From: Paenibacillus xylanilyticus
GTDB taxonomy: Bacteria > Bacillota > Bacilli > Paenibacillales > Paenibacillaceae
DNA: 64,000 nt
Direction: 5' to 3'
Assembly: GCF_013359935.1 (NCBI RefSeq)
Contig: NZ_JABMCB010000154.1
Span: forward strand, 62,001-126,000
Shown here in pieces: positions 7,770 through 17,086 of the stretch. Both the position numbers and the translations under genes were made by a program. Below the pieces are notes generated by a model that was not told where the DNA came from, did not search any database, and saw nothing but the letters and a program-made list of their open reading frames with translations. Each line of letters starts with the position of its first letter. The first letter of the stretch is position 1.

Positions 7770-8747
7770 TTAATGCTTCTTCTTGAAAATAACCGTACGA
7801 AAAATCCCCTCACCTGCATCGATGCGTTCAAAATGTTGATCAGCAAAACTACCTGAGCCAATTGCGCCTTCGATCTTGTTCAGTGTAGAGAGTTCTGAGG
7901 GGTAAATAATCGTTCTAAAAAGTTGATAGTATAAGAAGCTAAGTCTTGTCAAAACCTTATTCTGCTGACTGCCATCGATAATTACCACTCCACCGGGAGA
8001 CAGCTTATTATACGCAATTTCAAAGAAGGTATCTACCTTTTTACTGTTGTGCCAAAGAGCACCTTTCTTATCTAAAATAATGTCGACCTGTCCGATTTGT
8101 ATCTCATCTAGGATAGCTGGCAAATTAAACGCATCTCGATCACCATCTAGATAGATAAAACGGGAATCTTGATCGACTTCATCAATCTGATCTTTGGCAT
8201 TGTTTGCATCCATACAGATCAACTTAACGTTATAATTCTCCTTGAGTCTGTGGAATAGAGAAAGTTCGTGCTGCGCTCGATTCGCACTTACGCTAACGAT
8301 CACAGATGGATTCGCCTCAACAGTGCTCAACTTTACTGCCCCAGATTCATGGACCTTCTTAAATACGGTATTGTCCCAATCTTTAGATTGCAGATACTTG
8401 TAGGATTTATCTGACCAATTGTTTTGAAGGTAGCCTACCCTATAATCATTTACTTCTCCCTCGGTTAGTTTATCCATCTTCAATGCTGCCACAAGATTAA
8501 GAACGGCAACTGGAAGCACCACCGTTAAGAATGCAAACAAGATATGATGAATATTCCTCGTGGTCAACTCAATTATTGCGAATAGTGAGAGTCCAGCAAT
8601 GACACGAACAAAATTATTACGAAAGAATAATATCCCTTTGCTTATTTTTTGATTGTTCTTCTCTCTAAAAAAACTAAAATATAAAATACCGTATAAGAAA
8701 ATCCCCAGTGTCAAAAATAGAGTACCGCTTTCGAGTAACGACATCAT
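7770..8747 (-). CDS. Membrane protein with Rossmann (SAM methyltransferase-like) domain
   Basis: The ATG at 8747 (or the ATG next to it) follows GGAGG. The product is 325 residues. Four hydrophobic helices fill the first 90 residues. The rest looks like a class I methyltransferase core: a strand VIVSVSANRAQHELS, an acidic second strand end (LICMDANN), DSRFIYLDGD, VDIILDKKGALWH, and a late PGGVVIIDGS loop. The first glycine loop is degenerate, so methyl transfer is uncertain. A spermidine-synthase-like fold is an alternative. It is co-transcribed with the sensor-like gene downstream. I do not recognise the pair as a named system. Confidence 0.5.
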   Translation of the reverse strand: MMSLLESGTLFLTLGIFLYGILYFSFFREKNNQKISKGILFFRNNFVRVIAGLSLFAIIELTTRNIHHILFAFLTVVLPVAVLNLVAALKMDKLTEGEVNDYRVGYLQNNWSDKSYKYLQSKDWDNTVFKKVHESGAVKLSTVEANPSVIVSVSANRAQHELSLFHRLKENYNVKLICMDANNAKDQIDEVDQDSRFIYLDGDRDAFNLPAILDEIQIGQVDIILDKKGALWHNSKKVDTFFEIAYNKLSPGGVVIIDGSQQNKVLTRLSFLYYQLFRTIIYPSELSTLNKIEGAIGSGSFADQHFERIDAGEGIFRTVIFKKKH

Positions 8748-8811
8748 TTTTCCTCCATATCATCATTTAATATTTATCGGCCAAAGTAGTTTAATTAATT
8801 AAAACGAATAA

Positions 8812-8832
8812 AGACCACCTTAGTGGTGGTCT
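8812..8832 (-). terminator. Intrinsic terminator overlapping a stop codon
   Basis: The stem AGACCACC/GGTGGTCT has the TAA stop of the 451-residue gene in its loop. The gene therefore ends inside its own terminator. Confidence 0.7.
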
Positions 8833-10175
8833 CTATTCAGAGTTAATCCATATATCGTTTTACCCTTGAAAAAGTCTGCTTCCCCATTTTCAATCGCTGT
8901 GTAGAGCGACGAATCTGAGGCCACAGCCACGACGAGTTCTTGTTTCGTTTTAACCCCCTTCCCTTTCATGGGATACCATACATTACCTATGAGAGATTTC
9001 TTTCCAGAACCTGAACATTCATAGATTCTTGCCATGGTAACTGCATCTTCAAAATCTTGTTTGTCGTACATCTCTTCTATATTGGCTAAAATATAGTTTC
9101 CCACATCCTGTAGTTCCCTTACACATTGACTTCGGATTTCACTATTAGGAAAACAATGAGCTGCTAGCTCATTAGGATCGCTATGATTTATTGCGTAACC
9201 GAAACCGTTAAAAATTTCGACATTATAAATCGGGAAAGTGGTAGGTCCAAGTATAAATTTCTGGATTGGTACCTCCCTTAGCCCTCGATCTATCACAGTT
9301 CCTCCGCATCCACGTTCCTGGAGTGCGTAAAGCACAGCTTTCGCCACACGTTCCTCGCCATCCATTGGCAGAATGAATCTCATTAAGGCACTATTTCCTA
9401 GCGCTTTAGGGTAAAGTTCAATAGTTCCAGCGTCATACTCCAAGAGCATTGAGATGCTGTCTGGATTTATAATAATGGTTGGATGTGTTATAAAGGTTAC
9501 GTTATTAGAGGGAAACTTGTCTGCTTGTTCTTTTACCGCGTGATACCATTCATTTAATTTAGTGGGATCACCTTCTAAAAGAAAAGGTTCAATACAATCA
9601 AAGGTAGGCAAAGTTGTAAAACAACTTAGCAACGCCTCATACGAAATCTCGTTCAAATCCACGTTATCTATAAACTGAATTTTACTATCTCTTTTAAACA
9701 CTTCAAGGGCTGCTTTCTCTCCCATCAAGAACTTCTTCTTTATTGGGCTTGAAGATTGGATGCGGGGCATAATCATTTCTTTCTTAGTAAACACCTCGAT
9801 CCGCACCTTAGCTTCTTTAACGGTCACTGTCTCCATAGGAAAGCCTAAGTCAATCAATGCTGAACTTGTCGCATCCAAGCTTACATCGAAATAGAAACCA
9901 TCCTCAGAGTTCATTGGATGTTCAGTAAATCCAAAATGAACAATGGCATGCGATCGTTTATAGAGGGGATCGTATACACCACAAACAATCGTGCTATCGT
10001 AGATTTCCTCGTACAAACCCTCAAGCTCCCAATTCGTTCCTAGCAGCTTGTTAATTGATTCTATGATTCGCTTTACACCAATCTCTAAATAGCTGGCCAC
10101 AAGAGCCAAGCGTTCGTCATAAGCACTTTGTAGTTGTTCCAGGGAAACGTTAAGAATATCAATCTTTGAGTTCAT
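8820..10175 (-). CDS. Hypothetical cytoplasmic protein, 451 aa
   Basis: The start at 10175 has an AAAGGAG site. The product has no signal peptide or membrane helix and begins with a predicted helical stretch (LEQLQSAYDERLALVASYLEIGVKRI). Mixed alpha/beta sequence follows, with patches such as CGGTVIDRG and YECSGSGKKSLIG. I do not recognise a family or catalytic motif. It stands alone between two terminators. It may be an accessory or phage-type protein, but nothing in the sequence decides this. Confidence 0.6.
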   Translation of the reverse strand: MNSKIDILNVSLEQLQSAYDERLALVASYLEIGVKRIIESINKLLGTNWELEGLYEEIYDSTIVCGVYDPLYKRSHAIVHFGFTEHPMNSEDGFYFDVSLDATSSALIDLGFPMETVTVKEAKVRIEVFTKKEMIMPRIQSSSPIKKKFLMGEKAALEVFKRDSKIQFIDNVDLNEISYEALLSCFTTLPTFDCIEPFLLEGDPTKLNEWYHAVKEQADKFPSNNVTFITHPTIIINPDSISMLLEYDAGTIELYPKALGNSALMRFILPMDGEERVAKAVLYALQERGCGGTVIDRGLREVPIQKFILGPTTFPIYNVEIFNGFGYAINHSDPNELAAHCFPNSEIRSQCVRELQDVGNYILANIEEMYDKQDFEDAVTMARIYECSGSGKKSLIGNVWYPMKGKGVKTKQELVVAVASDSSLYTAIENGEADFFKGKTIYGLTLNRDHH

Positions 10176-10297
10176 ATTGTTATTTCTCCTTTATATATGG
10201 GATTGGGGATATTGTATTAAGACAAATAATCTCTTATCATGAGAAATTTGATGATTATTACGTTTGTGCTGGATAACAAACCTGCAGCAACCGCTTA

Positions 10298-10672
10298 TTA
10301 CTTTTCACGAACAGCTTGCGTCATGAATGAAAAATAACCGCTATAAATGTGATATTGCATATCAAACAGTGTACAGTCCGTATGCTGGATTTCTTCGATT
10401 GTCGTTAACGTTCGTCCGGACAACACGATGTCACGGCTGATCAGGAAGTCTAAAACGTGCTTAAACTCTTCCCGGGACCATTTCGTAAGCCCTCTCTCAT
10501 CGAAGTTCTTACGCTGTGCTCTTGGAGAAATCTGAAAGCCTCCCAAAGCATAACGTTGCGGATGCTGCCTCATGTTGACCGGAAAAGGAATCTCCTTTGC
10601 CGCCAATTCTTTGATTCGCTTAAACTCCTCTTTTGTAAAACCTTTCCGTGAGATAACTCTTCCTTTTGTCAT
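10298..10672 (-). CDS. Small hypothetical protein, 124 aa
   Basis: The ATG at 10672 follows AGGGAGAGG. The product is basic at its N-terminus (MTKGRVISRKGFTKEEFKRIKEL) and looks helical. It contains WSREEFKHVLDFLISRDIVL, which could be a winged-helix-like segment. No family is recognised. The basic character suggests nucleic-acid binding, but this is weak. Confidence 0.5.
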   Translation of the reverse strand: MTKGRVISRKGFTKEEFKRIKELAAKEIPFPVNMRQHPQRYALGGFQISPRAQRKNFDERGLTKWSREEFKHVLDFLISRDIVLSGRTLTTIEEIQHTDCTLFDMQYHIYSGYFSFMTQAVREK

Positions 10673-10709
10673 GTATAACCTCTCCCTTATCAGTTTGTTG
10701 AAATAAAAA

Positions 10710-10741
10710 AAACGAATTCCTCTGATAAGAGAAATTCGTTT
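10710..10741 (-). terminator. Intrinsic terminator-like hairpin
   Basis: The 9-bp stem AAACGAATT/AATTCGTTT has A/T runs on both sides. It lies upstream of the 124-residue gene, in the path of minus-strand transcription. Confidence 0.6.
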
Positions 10742-10856
10742 ATGGAAAGTACCTTCGTTTACTTTTTAGTTCTAAGCCCATATTAGGCAATTCATCATTT
10801 ACGCCCCCACTTTGGGACCAACATATTATCATCTCCCCCTATCTGGATAAACAAAA

Positions 10857-10890
10857 AAAGCGAATTCCACAAGTAAAAGGAATTCGCTTT
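10857..10890. terminator. Bidirectional terminator-like hairpin
   Basis: The 12-bp stem AAAGCGAATTCC/GGAATTCGCTTT closely resembles the hairpin 120 bp away at 10710. The pair bounds a stretch of about 115 bp with only a possible nine-codon minus-strand ORF after GGGGGAG. Confidence 0.65.
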
Positions 10891-11192
10891 TCGTATGTAA
10901 ACCAGTCACTATTTGATTTTGTTAAATTAACACATTACTTTTAGAATCAAAACCCATAAAAATGAGTTTAGATCCTCTGCGTCTTTACACGAAACTTGTG
11001 TATACACGCCTACCTCATTAATCCATGAAAGAAAGTCATGTCCATAAATCTGCCGGTAAAATATCTTCCTAAAACAATTAAAGCTGAAATAGGTACATAT
11101 TCTAACAGATGAATAATGAAGTTTAATACTTGATGAATGACTTTATCTTACATGAATATTAAGTAAATAGTCAATGAGTCTTACTCATCGCG
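10891..11192. other. Intergenic, no gene seen
   Basis: About 300 bases of AT-rich sequence between a terminator hairpin and the HTH gene. I see no ORF, promoter or repeat worth calling. Confidence 0.5.
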
Positions 11193-11786
11193 TTATTGAA
11201 GAAGACGCCTCCGGGATGGGCGAAATTCCTTGGCCGTAAATTGAATATCGCGGAATAAGGCTTCGTTATATAGGATATGGGGAGGCAGCCTAAAGAATGT
11301 ACAAACCTTGTCCTGGATATCCTGCGGGGGAATTCTACCTTCGTGGATATGGGGGCGAAATAAGCTCCGGTTGTGGCCCAGATATTCAGCAAGGTCCGGA
11401 TGGTTAATCTCATGAACAAACATCATACCTAATAACAAAGGATTGACAATTCGTTCACCTAAAACACCCTGGTGCACCTTTGTTTGAAAAGGGACCTGAA
11501 CTCCTTCTACACCCACATGTTCAAAGAATAGGATTTGAGCAGGAATCCCCAGCACATTTGCAATTTTTTCTTGATTAGAACTGTTCGGCTCCCCGATGTA
11601 GATCCAATTGTGTACCGTTCTTTTCGAAACTCCAATGCTTCTCGCTAAATCTGATAATTTGATGTTCTGACTAAACAAGCTGGCCATCAAAATCCGATTC
11701 TTGATCGTGTTCTTAGTGGCCTTCCGGAAGCGCGGCTTTGATATCCCTTTTCCTAAAGGAAACGCTGTTCTATTATTGAGTTCCAT
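11193..11786 (-). CDS. HTH regulator, 197 aa
   Basis: The ATG at 11786 follows AGGGGGAAG. An XRE-type helix-turn-helix spans about residues 28-80 (IKLSDLARSIGVSKRTVHNWI then ANVLGIPAQILFF). A second, degenerate HTH-like segment may lie at about 125-180 (HPDLAEYLGHNRSLFRPHI then CTFFRLPPHILYN). The basic C-terminus ends RPSRRRLLQ. It starts 11 bases after the 129-residue gene upstream and is probably co-transcribed with it. The regulatory target is unknown. Confidence 0.65.
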   Translation of the reverse strand: MELNNRTAFPLGKGISKPRFRKATKNTIKNRILMASLFSQNIKLSDLARSIGVSKRTVHNWIYIGEPNSSNQEKIANVLGIPAQILFFEHVGVEGVQVPFQTKVHQGVLGERIVNPLLLGMMFVHEINHPDLAEYLGHNRSLFRPHIHEGRIPPQDIQDKVCTFFRLPPHILYNEALFRDIQFTAKEFRPSRRRLLQ

Positions 11787-11797
11787 ACTCTTCCCCC

Positions 11798-12187
11798 TTA
11801 GGCTCCAGTCACATATGCTGCTCGAGCTAACTCTTTACGACCTTTTTCATACCATCCAATTGCAAGCTCCATTGCCTCCAGCTTATCTTTCATCTCTAGT
11901 ATTTCTTTTTCTAAATGCTGAATTATCCTGGCTTCATCTCCGGAATGCACTGCATGTAAATCTTGCCTGGACTGAGGTACCCTGTTTGTTATCCAATCCC
12001 ATATTTCAGATCGAACTCTGGCGTCAGGGGTTACTCTCGCATATGTGAAGAGTGCGGCTAATGCAGCTTGATCTTCTAGAGGGTTCATTACGAGAACATT
12101 ACCATCTGCTTCCTCGCCGGTAGCAGTATGAAACACCCGATACTGATTGAACTTATCACTAATGTTGTTTCTGTGTACATTACCCAT
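11798..12187 (-). CDS. Hypothetical protein with C-terminal coiled coil, 129 aa
   Basis: I chose the ATG at 12187, which has a GGAGGATCTGGA leader, over the in-frame ATG at 12226. The second half is a predicted coiled coil (RIIQHLEKEILEMKDKLEAM) following an alpha-rich N-terminal half. No family is recognised. It lies directly upstream of an HTH gene, as in a small regulatory or toxin-antitoxin-like pair, but no toxin motif is visible. Confidence 0.5.
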   Translation of the reverse strand: MGNVHRNNISDKFNQYRVFHTATGEEADGNVLVMNPLEDQAALAALFTYARVTPDARVRSEIWDWITNRVPQSRQDLHAVHSGDEARIIQHLEKEILEMKDKLEAMELAIGWYEKGRKELARAAYVTGA

Positions 12188-12292
12188 TCCAGATCCTCCA
12201 ATTATGTACTGAGTCGATTCCCACATATCCTAACATGCGATGAAGAAATGACAACTTTGCCTACATATACTACGGATAGACTAAGCAAAAAA

Positions 12293-12319
12293 CCGATGTG
12301 CTTATTACAAACACATCGG
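12293..12319 (-). terminator. Intrinsic terminator after RES gene
   Basis: The 8-bp stem CCGATGTG/CACATCGG is followed by a T run on the minus strand, 36 bases past the stop at 12355. Confidence 0.8.
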
Positions 12320-12354
12320 CTGACAATTCTATCTATTTACTTTTAGATATTTAA

Positions 12355-13680
12355 TTAGAATACGGACTCTGGAGATAGTGGCTCTGCCGGCTTTTTAATC
12401 TCTTGCAGTTCCAATGCAATCGATATTTTGGGTTTATACGTTTTCACTTCTTTTTCAGCTACCAAATCCAACCCGTGCTTTATATCAAACAAAGCATAAT
12501 TGACGTATTCCACGCCTTCTTCAGACTGATGGACACCTAAATACTTTATTCCATCGTAACCAATATCGCTACAACATGCGCCGATATAATTTGGGAGTAG
12601 ATAGGCTGATTTCACGGTGTTATTTTCCTCATTAACCTCATTAAAAAAACCTTGGAAAGTAGGATCGAAGGAACCTAAATCAAATAATTTAAGTCTCTTC
12701 TTACAAATGTCGAATGTAACAACATCAATGAGTTGGTCATGCGTTGGATTCAGCTCAAGGGGAATTGCCCTTTCTTGATCCGTAACGTAAAGCACAGATA
12801 CCCCAATGAAATTGTAACGCCCATGAGAAGTCTTTCCTAGGGGGGCTGCCCACATGTCTTCAACTTCGAACTGCTTCCCTGAATCTCTTGGACGAGTTCT
12901 TCCCCGGTACAACTTTACTTCATTAGATTGCAGGACAGCATGGTTTTCGTTATCAAAGTGGGATTTAAGTACATTGTAGATCGCTACACCAGTAGCATCT
13001 TTATAAGCAAGCAATGGCTTTGTTCTGAGGATTTCTTTGAAAGAATAAAGGTCTTCATCACTAATCTTTTCACCATATCTCTCAGCAAATTCCAAGAATT
13101 CTTTCGTTTCAAACTCCCCGAATCCAAAAGTGTAGTCTACTTCGCTATAGGTGTAAATATCGTCTTCCTCTTTAAAGATTCCACCACCTGGATTGTTCCC
13201 ATCTTCGTGTTCTCGACCATATCCACAATTACATCGTATTAATTGAACAAACACAGGGATCAGTACTTCAGGCACACCATGCCAATCTAAGAAACTACCC
13301 GCAGTATGTGCACTTCCTCCTAAATCAATGTGCGAATCTTCAGGCTCACCTTTGTTGAAGGCGTATTCAAAGCCCCTACGTTCGTTCCCATGACAACGTT
13401 CACAGCCACCGATATCTTCCGAAAGATAATCAGCGATAGAAATTACCATACTGTGAGGAACGTTAACTGTATGGTACTCTTTTCCGCTTTCTAACACTTC
13501 ATTACATACATCACAGTGTACTGCCTCAGTTTCTTCTTCTGGATCTTCAGGTACAATATGATCTTTGACAAAACGCTCATATGGAGCAATGGGATGCCCC
13601 ATTTTCTCAAAGAATTCAAAGATATCTGCTGCGCATGATGAACATATTACACACTCGGTTAAATCTAATGTATTAGACAT
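12355..13680 (-). CDS. RES-domain protein with N-terminal zinc fingers
   Basis: The 441-residue product starts with Cys pairs (CVICSSC at 10-16, CDVCNEV at about 56, CERCHG at about 93, then CNCGYG) that look like zinc-binding knuckles. A helical middle follows. The last 200 residues carry RES-type hallmarks: LYRGRTRP, then GRYNFIGVSVLYV with EL a few residues on, and SDIGYDGIKYLG. RES toxins degrade or transfer from NAD+, with conserved Arg, Tyr/Asn and Glu. Longer zinc-finger or HEPN-fronted RES proteins are known in accessory regions and are suspected of defence roles. No antitoxin is seen next to it; it is flanked by its own terminator and a long upstream gap. The RES call is good; the role is inferred. 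Confidence 0.7.
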   Translation of the reverse strand: MSNTLDLTECVICSSCAADIFEFFEKMGHPIAPYERFVKDHIVPEDPEEETEAVHCDVCNEVLESGKEYHTVNVPHSMVISIADYLSEDIGGCERCHGNERRGFEYAFNKGEPEDSHIDLGGSAHTAGSFLDWHGVPEVLIPVFVQLIRCNCGYGREHEDGNNPGGGIFKEEDDIYTYSEVDYTFGFGEFETKEFLEFAERYGEKISDEDLYSFKEILRTKPLLAYKDATGVAIYNVLKSHFDNENHAVLQSNEVKLYRGRTRPRDSGKQFEVEDMWAAPLGKTSHGRYNFIGVSVLYVTDQERAIPLELNPTHDQLIDVVTFDICKKRLKLFDLGSFDPTFQGFFNEVNEENNTVKSAYLLPNYIGACCSDIGYDGIKYLGVHQSEEGVEYVNYALFDIKHGLDLVAEKEVKTYKPKISIALELQEIKKPAEPLSPESVF

Positions 13681-14038
13681 ACTCTATTACCTCCATTGTT
13701 CCTTTCATCATAATTCGACAGATAGAACGGTCGTTCCTTTATTATACGATCCTACTACTCGGTTATAGGTTATGCTCAATTTTACAACCAGTGGCTAAAT
13801 CCAGCTAGCCTCTCCAAGTACATTACCAACAGGCTACTTAGACGTTTTAAATATATAAACTTTACCTCTGGTCCAAAAATGCTTATTTTAATCGATAGGG
13901 AAACCGTTTAAATCGCGAGGTCAAGTATATCGATAAGACGATGGATTCATGATGAATGTACATGCCCTACAACCATGTTTAATCCATCTACCGTGTGATT
14001 ATATTTATAAAAACAATACACTGCAGGAGGTGTTTTCA
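13681..14038. other. Divergent intergenic region
   Basis: About 360 bases between the minus-strand RES gene and the plus-strand SRAP gene. It should hold both promoters. I see no ORF, and the AGGAGG at its right end belongs to the SRAP gene. Confidence 0.5.
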
Positions 14039-14707
14039 ATGTGTGGCAGATTTACGATTACTGACCCTTTAAATGCAATTTTAGACCGGTATACTGCCTC
14101 CATAACGGACGGATTTGAGTATAAGCCGAATTACAATGCCGCTCCCATGCAATTCATCCCTACAGTTATCGAAAGCAAGCATGGTAACCGATTAGGGGCC
14201 CTCCGATGGGGACTTGTACCATCTTGGGCCAAAGACGATAAGATCGGGAATAAGATGATTAATGCCAGAGCAGAGACGTTGTCGGAGAAGCCCGCCTTTA
14301 AACGGCTGATAAATTCCAAGCGATGCATTATCCCAACGAATGGATTCTATGAGTGGAAGAAAGAAGGAGCTGCTAAACAGCCAATGCGAATCCTTATGAA
14401 GGATGAGAGTATCTTCTCTCTAGCTGGTTTGTACGATACATGGACAGATTCGGACGGCAACAAGCTAAGCACATGTACAATTATTACAACCGAACCGAAC
14501 AGTTTAATGGAAAAGATCCATAATCGTATGCCGGTGATCTTGCGGTGCGAAGATGAGGCAGATTGGCTTGGAAGAGAAAATGACAATATTCAATCATTAC
14601 TTGGTCTTCTCAAACCATATCAAGCCTCAAAAATGCGTGCTTATGAGGTGCCCAAAGAGGTCGGCAATGTCCGGAATAACAATAAGGATTTATTGAAGCA
14701 AGTATAG
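14039..14707 (+). CDS. yedK: SRAP-domain protein (abasic-site/DNA-protein crosslink, YedK type)
   Basis: The ATG at 14039 has AGGAGG 8 bases upstream and places a cysteine at residue 2 (MCGRF), as required: Cys2 forms the crosslink to abasic sites in single-stranded DNA. The longer frame from 13949 is therefore rejected. The 222-residue product keeps the family's active site: Asn75 (MINARAET), Glu105 (GFYEWKK) and His161 (HNRMPVIL). It protects or processes abasic sites and is common on plasmids and phages that pass through single-stranded DNA. It lies alone on the plus strand. Confidence 0.92.
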   Translation: MCGRFTITDPLNAILDRYTASITDGFEYKPNYNAAPMQFIPTVIESKHGNRLGALRWGLVPSWAKDDKIGNKMINARAETLSEKPAFKRLINSKRCIIPTNGFYEWKKEGAAKQPMRILMKDESIFSLAGLYDTWTDSDGNKLSTCTIITTEPNSLMEKIHNRMPVILRCEDEADWLGRENDNIQSLLGLLKPYQASKMRAYEVPKEVGNVRNNNKDLLKQV

Positions 14708-14838
14708 TAATTTTCAAAGGAATAATGGTGCCCAGTGGCTGCACCACTCTTTCGCTTGATTTAAAAAGAAATATATGGAAGTAATATCATGTCTCTGATA
14801 GACTAATCTTGTTTGATTACATAAGTCGGAGGCTTGGA

Positions 14839-15189
14839 ATGTTAGAAGGGATAAAAGATATTGTAGGGACGATCTTTGGAGTAGGCTTGCTTTTAATTGC
14901 GTTCGGATTAGCAATTTTGTTCTTTTATATGACGGTTATTAATTTTAAGGATAAGGTAGTTAAGCGTAAGTCTTCAAACAATCGAACAAGAATGTTCTGT
15001 ACAGGCTGTAGGAAAATAATATCAATAGACGCTGAGAGATGCCCCCATTGCGGCGAATCATACGGAAAATCAAATCCCGTCTTGAGTTCTATCATTTTTT
15101 GCTTCATAGCAGGATGCGGCTTTTTGTATATTGGATTAGAGGGGGTAATTCTGTTTTTAGAAGACGGCATCTCTCAGTTGATACCTTAA
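14839..15189 (+). CDS. Membrane protein with zinc ribbon, 116 aa
   Basis: I place the start at the ATG at 14839, which follows CGGAGG, rather than at the TTG-type start 30 bases earlier. One hydrophobic helix lies at about residues 10-35. A zinc ribbon (FCTGCRKI at 53-60, then RCPHCGESYG at 67-76) follows. A second helix lies at about 84-105. The zinc ribbon would face the cytoplasm between the helices. This is a common architecture for small envelope proteins of unknown role. Confidence 0.6.
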   Translation: MLEGIKDIVGTIFGVGLLLIAFGLAILFFYMTVINFKDKVVKRKSSNNRTRMFCTGCRKIISIDAERCPHCGESYGKSNPVLSSIIFCFIAGCGFLYIGLEGVILFLEDGISQLIP

Positions 15190-15210
15190 CAAGAAGATGT
15201 CAGAGAGTTT

Positions 15211-15238
15211 AGGAGCCGCCACGTTGGCTCCTATTTTT
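15211..15238 (+). terminator. Intrinsic terminator
   Basis: The stem AGGAGCC/GGCTCCT is followed by ATTTTTGT on the plus strand. It terminates the zinc-ribbon membrane gene. Confidence 0.8.
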
Positions 15239-15442
15239 GTCTCCTGGAATCTCATTGTACCCTTTCGGATTATGCTGTTACTAATAAGGGACACTAGTAA
15301 GAGTTGATAATGGCCATCATAGGTAACCAACAAGCATAAGGACCTGAGTACAGGCTTGGAACATCATCTACTGCATATTGCTCCAAATATAAAATCAGTG
15401 GGATAGCAAAGGGGAACTGTACTTTGCCTAACCACCATATCG

Positions 15443-15622
15443 TTAAATCGATCCTTCAGATGCTGGAGCGTAAGTTTTCACTTTCCCATACTCAAATTCA
15501 AACTTTTTAATCCACCACAATTCCAGGTTACTCAGATATTCTATATTTTGATCTTCATTCAGTGAGGGAGCTCTCCTAACTTCACAAATCACGGAGAAAG
15601 AAAGATCCCAGATATCGCCTTT
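15443..15622 (-). pseudogene. Possible gene remnant in a 600-bp gap
   Basis: A 59-codon minus-strand frame is open from just after a TAG to a TAA, with protein-like composition (IWDLSFSVICEV then LSNLELWWIKKFEFEYGK). It has no ATG and no ribosome site. It looks like the tail of a decayed gene, but it may be chance. The rest of 15240-15690 shows nothing else. Confidence 0.25.
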
Positions 15623-15690
15623 CTAGCCCGCCTTAATATGTTACTGCCAGCGAAATACGGGAATATATCTGACTTAATGCTAAAATAAAA

Positions 15691-15716
15691 AAGAACCCCT
15701 ATAAATAGGGATTCTT
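15691..15716 (-). terminator. Intrinsic terminator after WG-repeat gene
   Basis: A stem pairing AAGAACCCCTAT with ATAGGGATTCTT (one G·U pair) has a T run on the minus strand. It lies about 80 bases past the stop at 15795. Confidence 0.8.
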
Positions 15717-15794
15717 CTAACTCACATTTTTGAGGAGAGAATGATACTTTTTTATCTTCTAAGCAAAATCTGTACTACCTTAATCCATTAAACA

Positions 15795-16940
15795 TTATTT
15801 TAATGGATTATGAATAAATCCATATTTGAGTGTACTACTGTCTTGTACGAGAGCTAATCCACTATTAAAACTTCCTGCATTAGCGTACTGGGGTTTTATC
15901 ACTTCTTTTCCTGTCTTATCAATAAAGCCATACAATATAGTGCCATTAATTTTTTTTCCGACAACAGCCAAACCTTCATGGAAATCCTTCATATCACTAT
16001 ACTTAGGTTTTATAACGAGTTTGCCCGTTTTATCGATAGATCCATATAGACTTCCGTAGTTATAAGCGGTTTGTACAACAGCCATACCCTCACTAAATGG
16101 AGATATGGTTTCATACTCTTTTCTATGAGTCGGCTTAACTATTTTCTTTCCTTTTTTATTGATGACTCCCCAATAGCCTGAAGGATCCACTATGATAGCT
16201 AGTCCATCATGGAAATCTGTGACCTCTGTGAACTTTACTGAGGTAACATTAGTCAAAACTATTTTTCCAGTTTTGTTAATGTATCTATTACTACTACTAG
16301 TATTTTCATCAAGATAAACACGAGCAATACCCTCATTAAAGTTATCTGCTATGTAATATTGAAATTTAATTACGGTTTTTCCGCTTTTATCAATGTATCC
16401 CCATTTCCCATTTTTCTTAACTGCAATTAATCCCTCATTAAAACCTCCAGACCCATCCCCCAAATAGCCTAGAATTCCACCAATATCTTGGTATTGAGGT
16501 TTGATAACTTCTTTACCATTATGGTCAATGAATCCCCATAAATTATTCTTTTTAACAGCAGCCAGTCCCTCACTAAAATCTTTGACTGATTGATAATTTG
16601 TTTCGATGACTACTTCACCTTTTGTATTAATAAATTTCCATTTTTTATCATATACTCTTGAAAGTCCTTCACTGAATCGATAAGAGCCAAGACGATAAAT
16701 ATCAAATTCATATTTAGGTTCAACTATCCAATCACCAGATGTATTAATTACACCAGCTTTGTAGTCAACGACTACCCATGCAAGCCCTTCACTGAAAGTA
16801 AGTGTACCGTCATATATTGTTGCGTTGTCGTATATCGATTCAATAACTGGAGCTGTATTAAGATTCTTTGCATGTGATATAGGAACTACTAACAAAAATA
16901 ATATTGATATAGACAGAAATATACTAGTTACTTTTTTCAT
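15795..16940 (-). CDS. Secreted WG-repeat protein
   Basis: The start is at the ATG at 16940, which has TTGGAG upstream and gives a clean signal peptide (MKKVTSIFLSISILFLL, cleaved near HAKN). The rest of the 381 residues consists of about eight WG/KWG-type repeats of the form G-[FY]-I-[DN]-K-x-G-K-x-[VI]-[IV]-x-P-x-Y followed by F-x-[ED]-G-L-A-x-V. WG-repeat proteins are surface or secreted beta-structures with no proven enzymatic role. Two more secreted proteins follow upstream, so this is a secreted-protein cluster. Confidence 0.85.
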   Translation of the reverse strand: MKKVTSIFLSISILFLLVVPISHAKNLNTAPVIESIYDNATIYDGTLTFSEGLAWVVVDYKAGVINTSGDWIVEPKYEFDIYRLGSYRFSEGLSRVYDKKWKFINTKGEVVIETNYQSVKDFSEGLAAVKKNNLWGFIDHNGKEVIKPQYQDIGGILGYLGDGSGGFNEGLIAVKKNGKWGYIDKSGKTVIKFQYYIADNFNEGIARVYLDENTSSSNRYINKTGKIVLTNVTSVKFTEVTDFHDGLAIIVDPSGYWGVINKKGKKIVKPTHRKEYETISPFSEGMAVVQTAYNYGSLYGSIDKTGKLVIKPKYSDMKDFHEGLAVVGKKINGTILYGFIDKTGKEVIKPQYANAGSFNSGLALVQDSSTLKYGFIHNPLK

Positions 16941-17086
16941 TAAGCAGGTCTCCAATTCAATCATTTTAATTTATCTAAGATGACGTTTAAGTAAAACATC
17001 TACATCTACATATACGCATCCGTACACGTAGATGTTATTGATAAAATCAATCCTAGTTGTCGAACTGTATTCCCATTCACAAGTGG

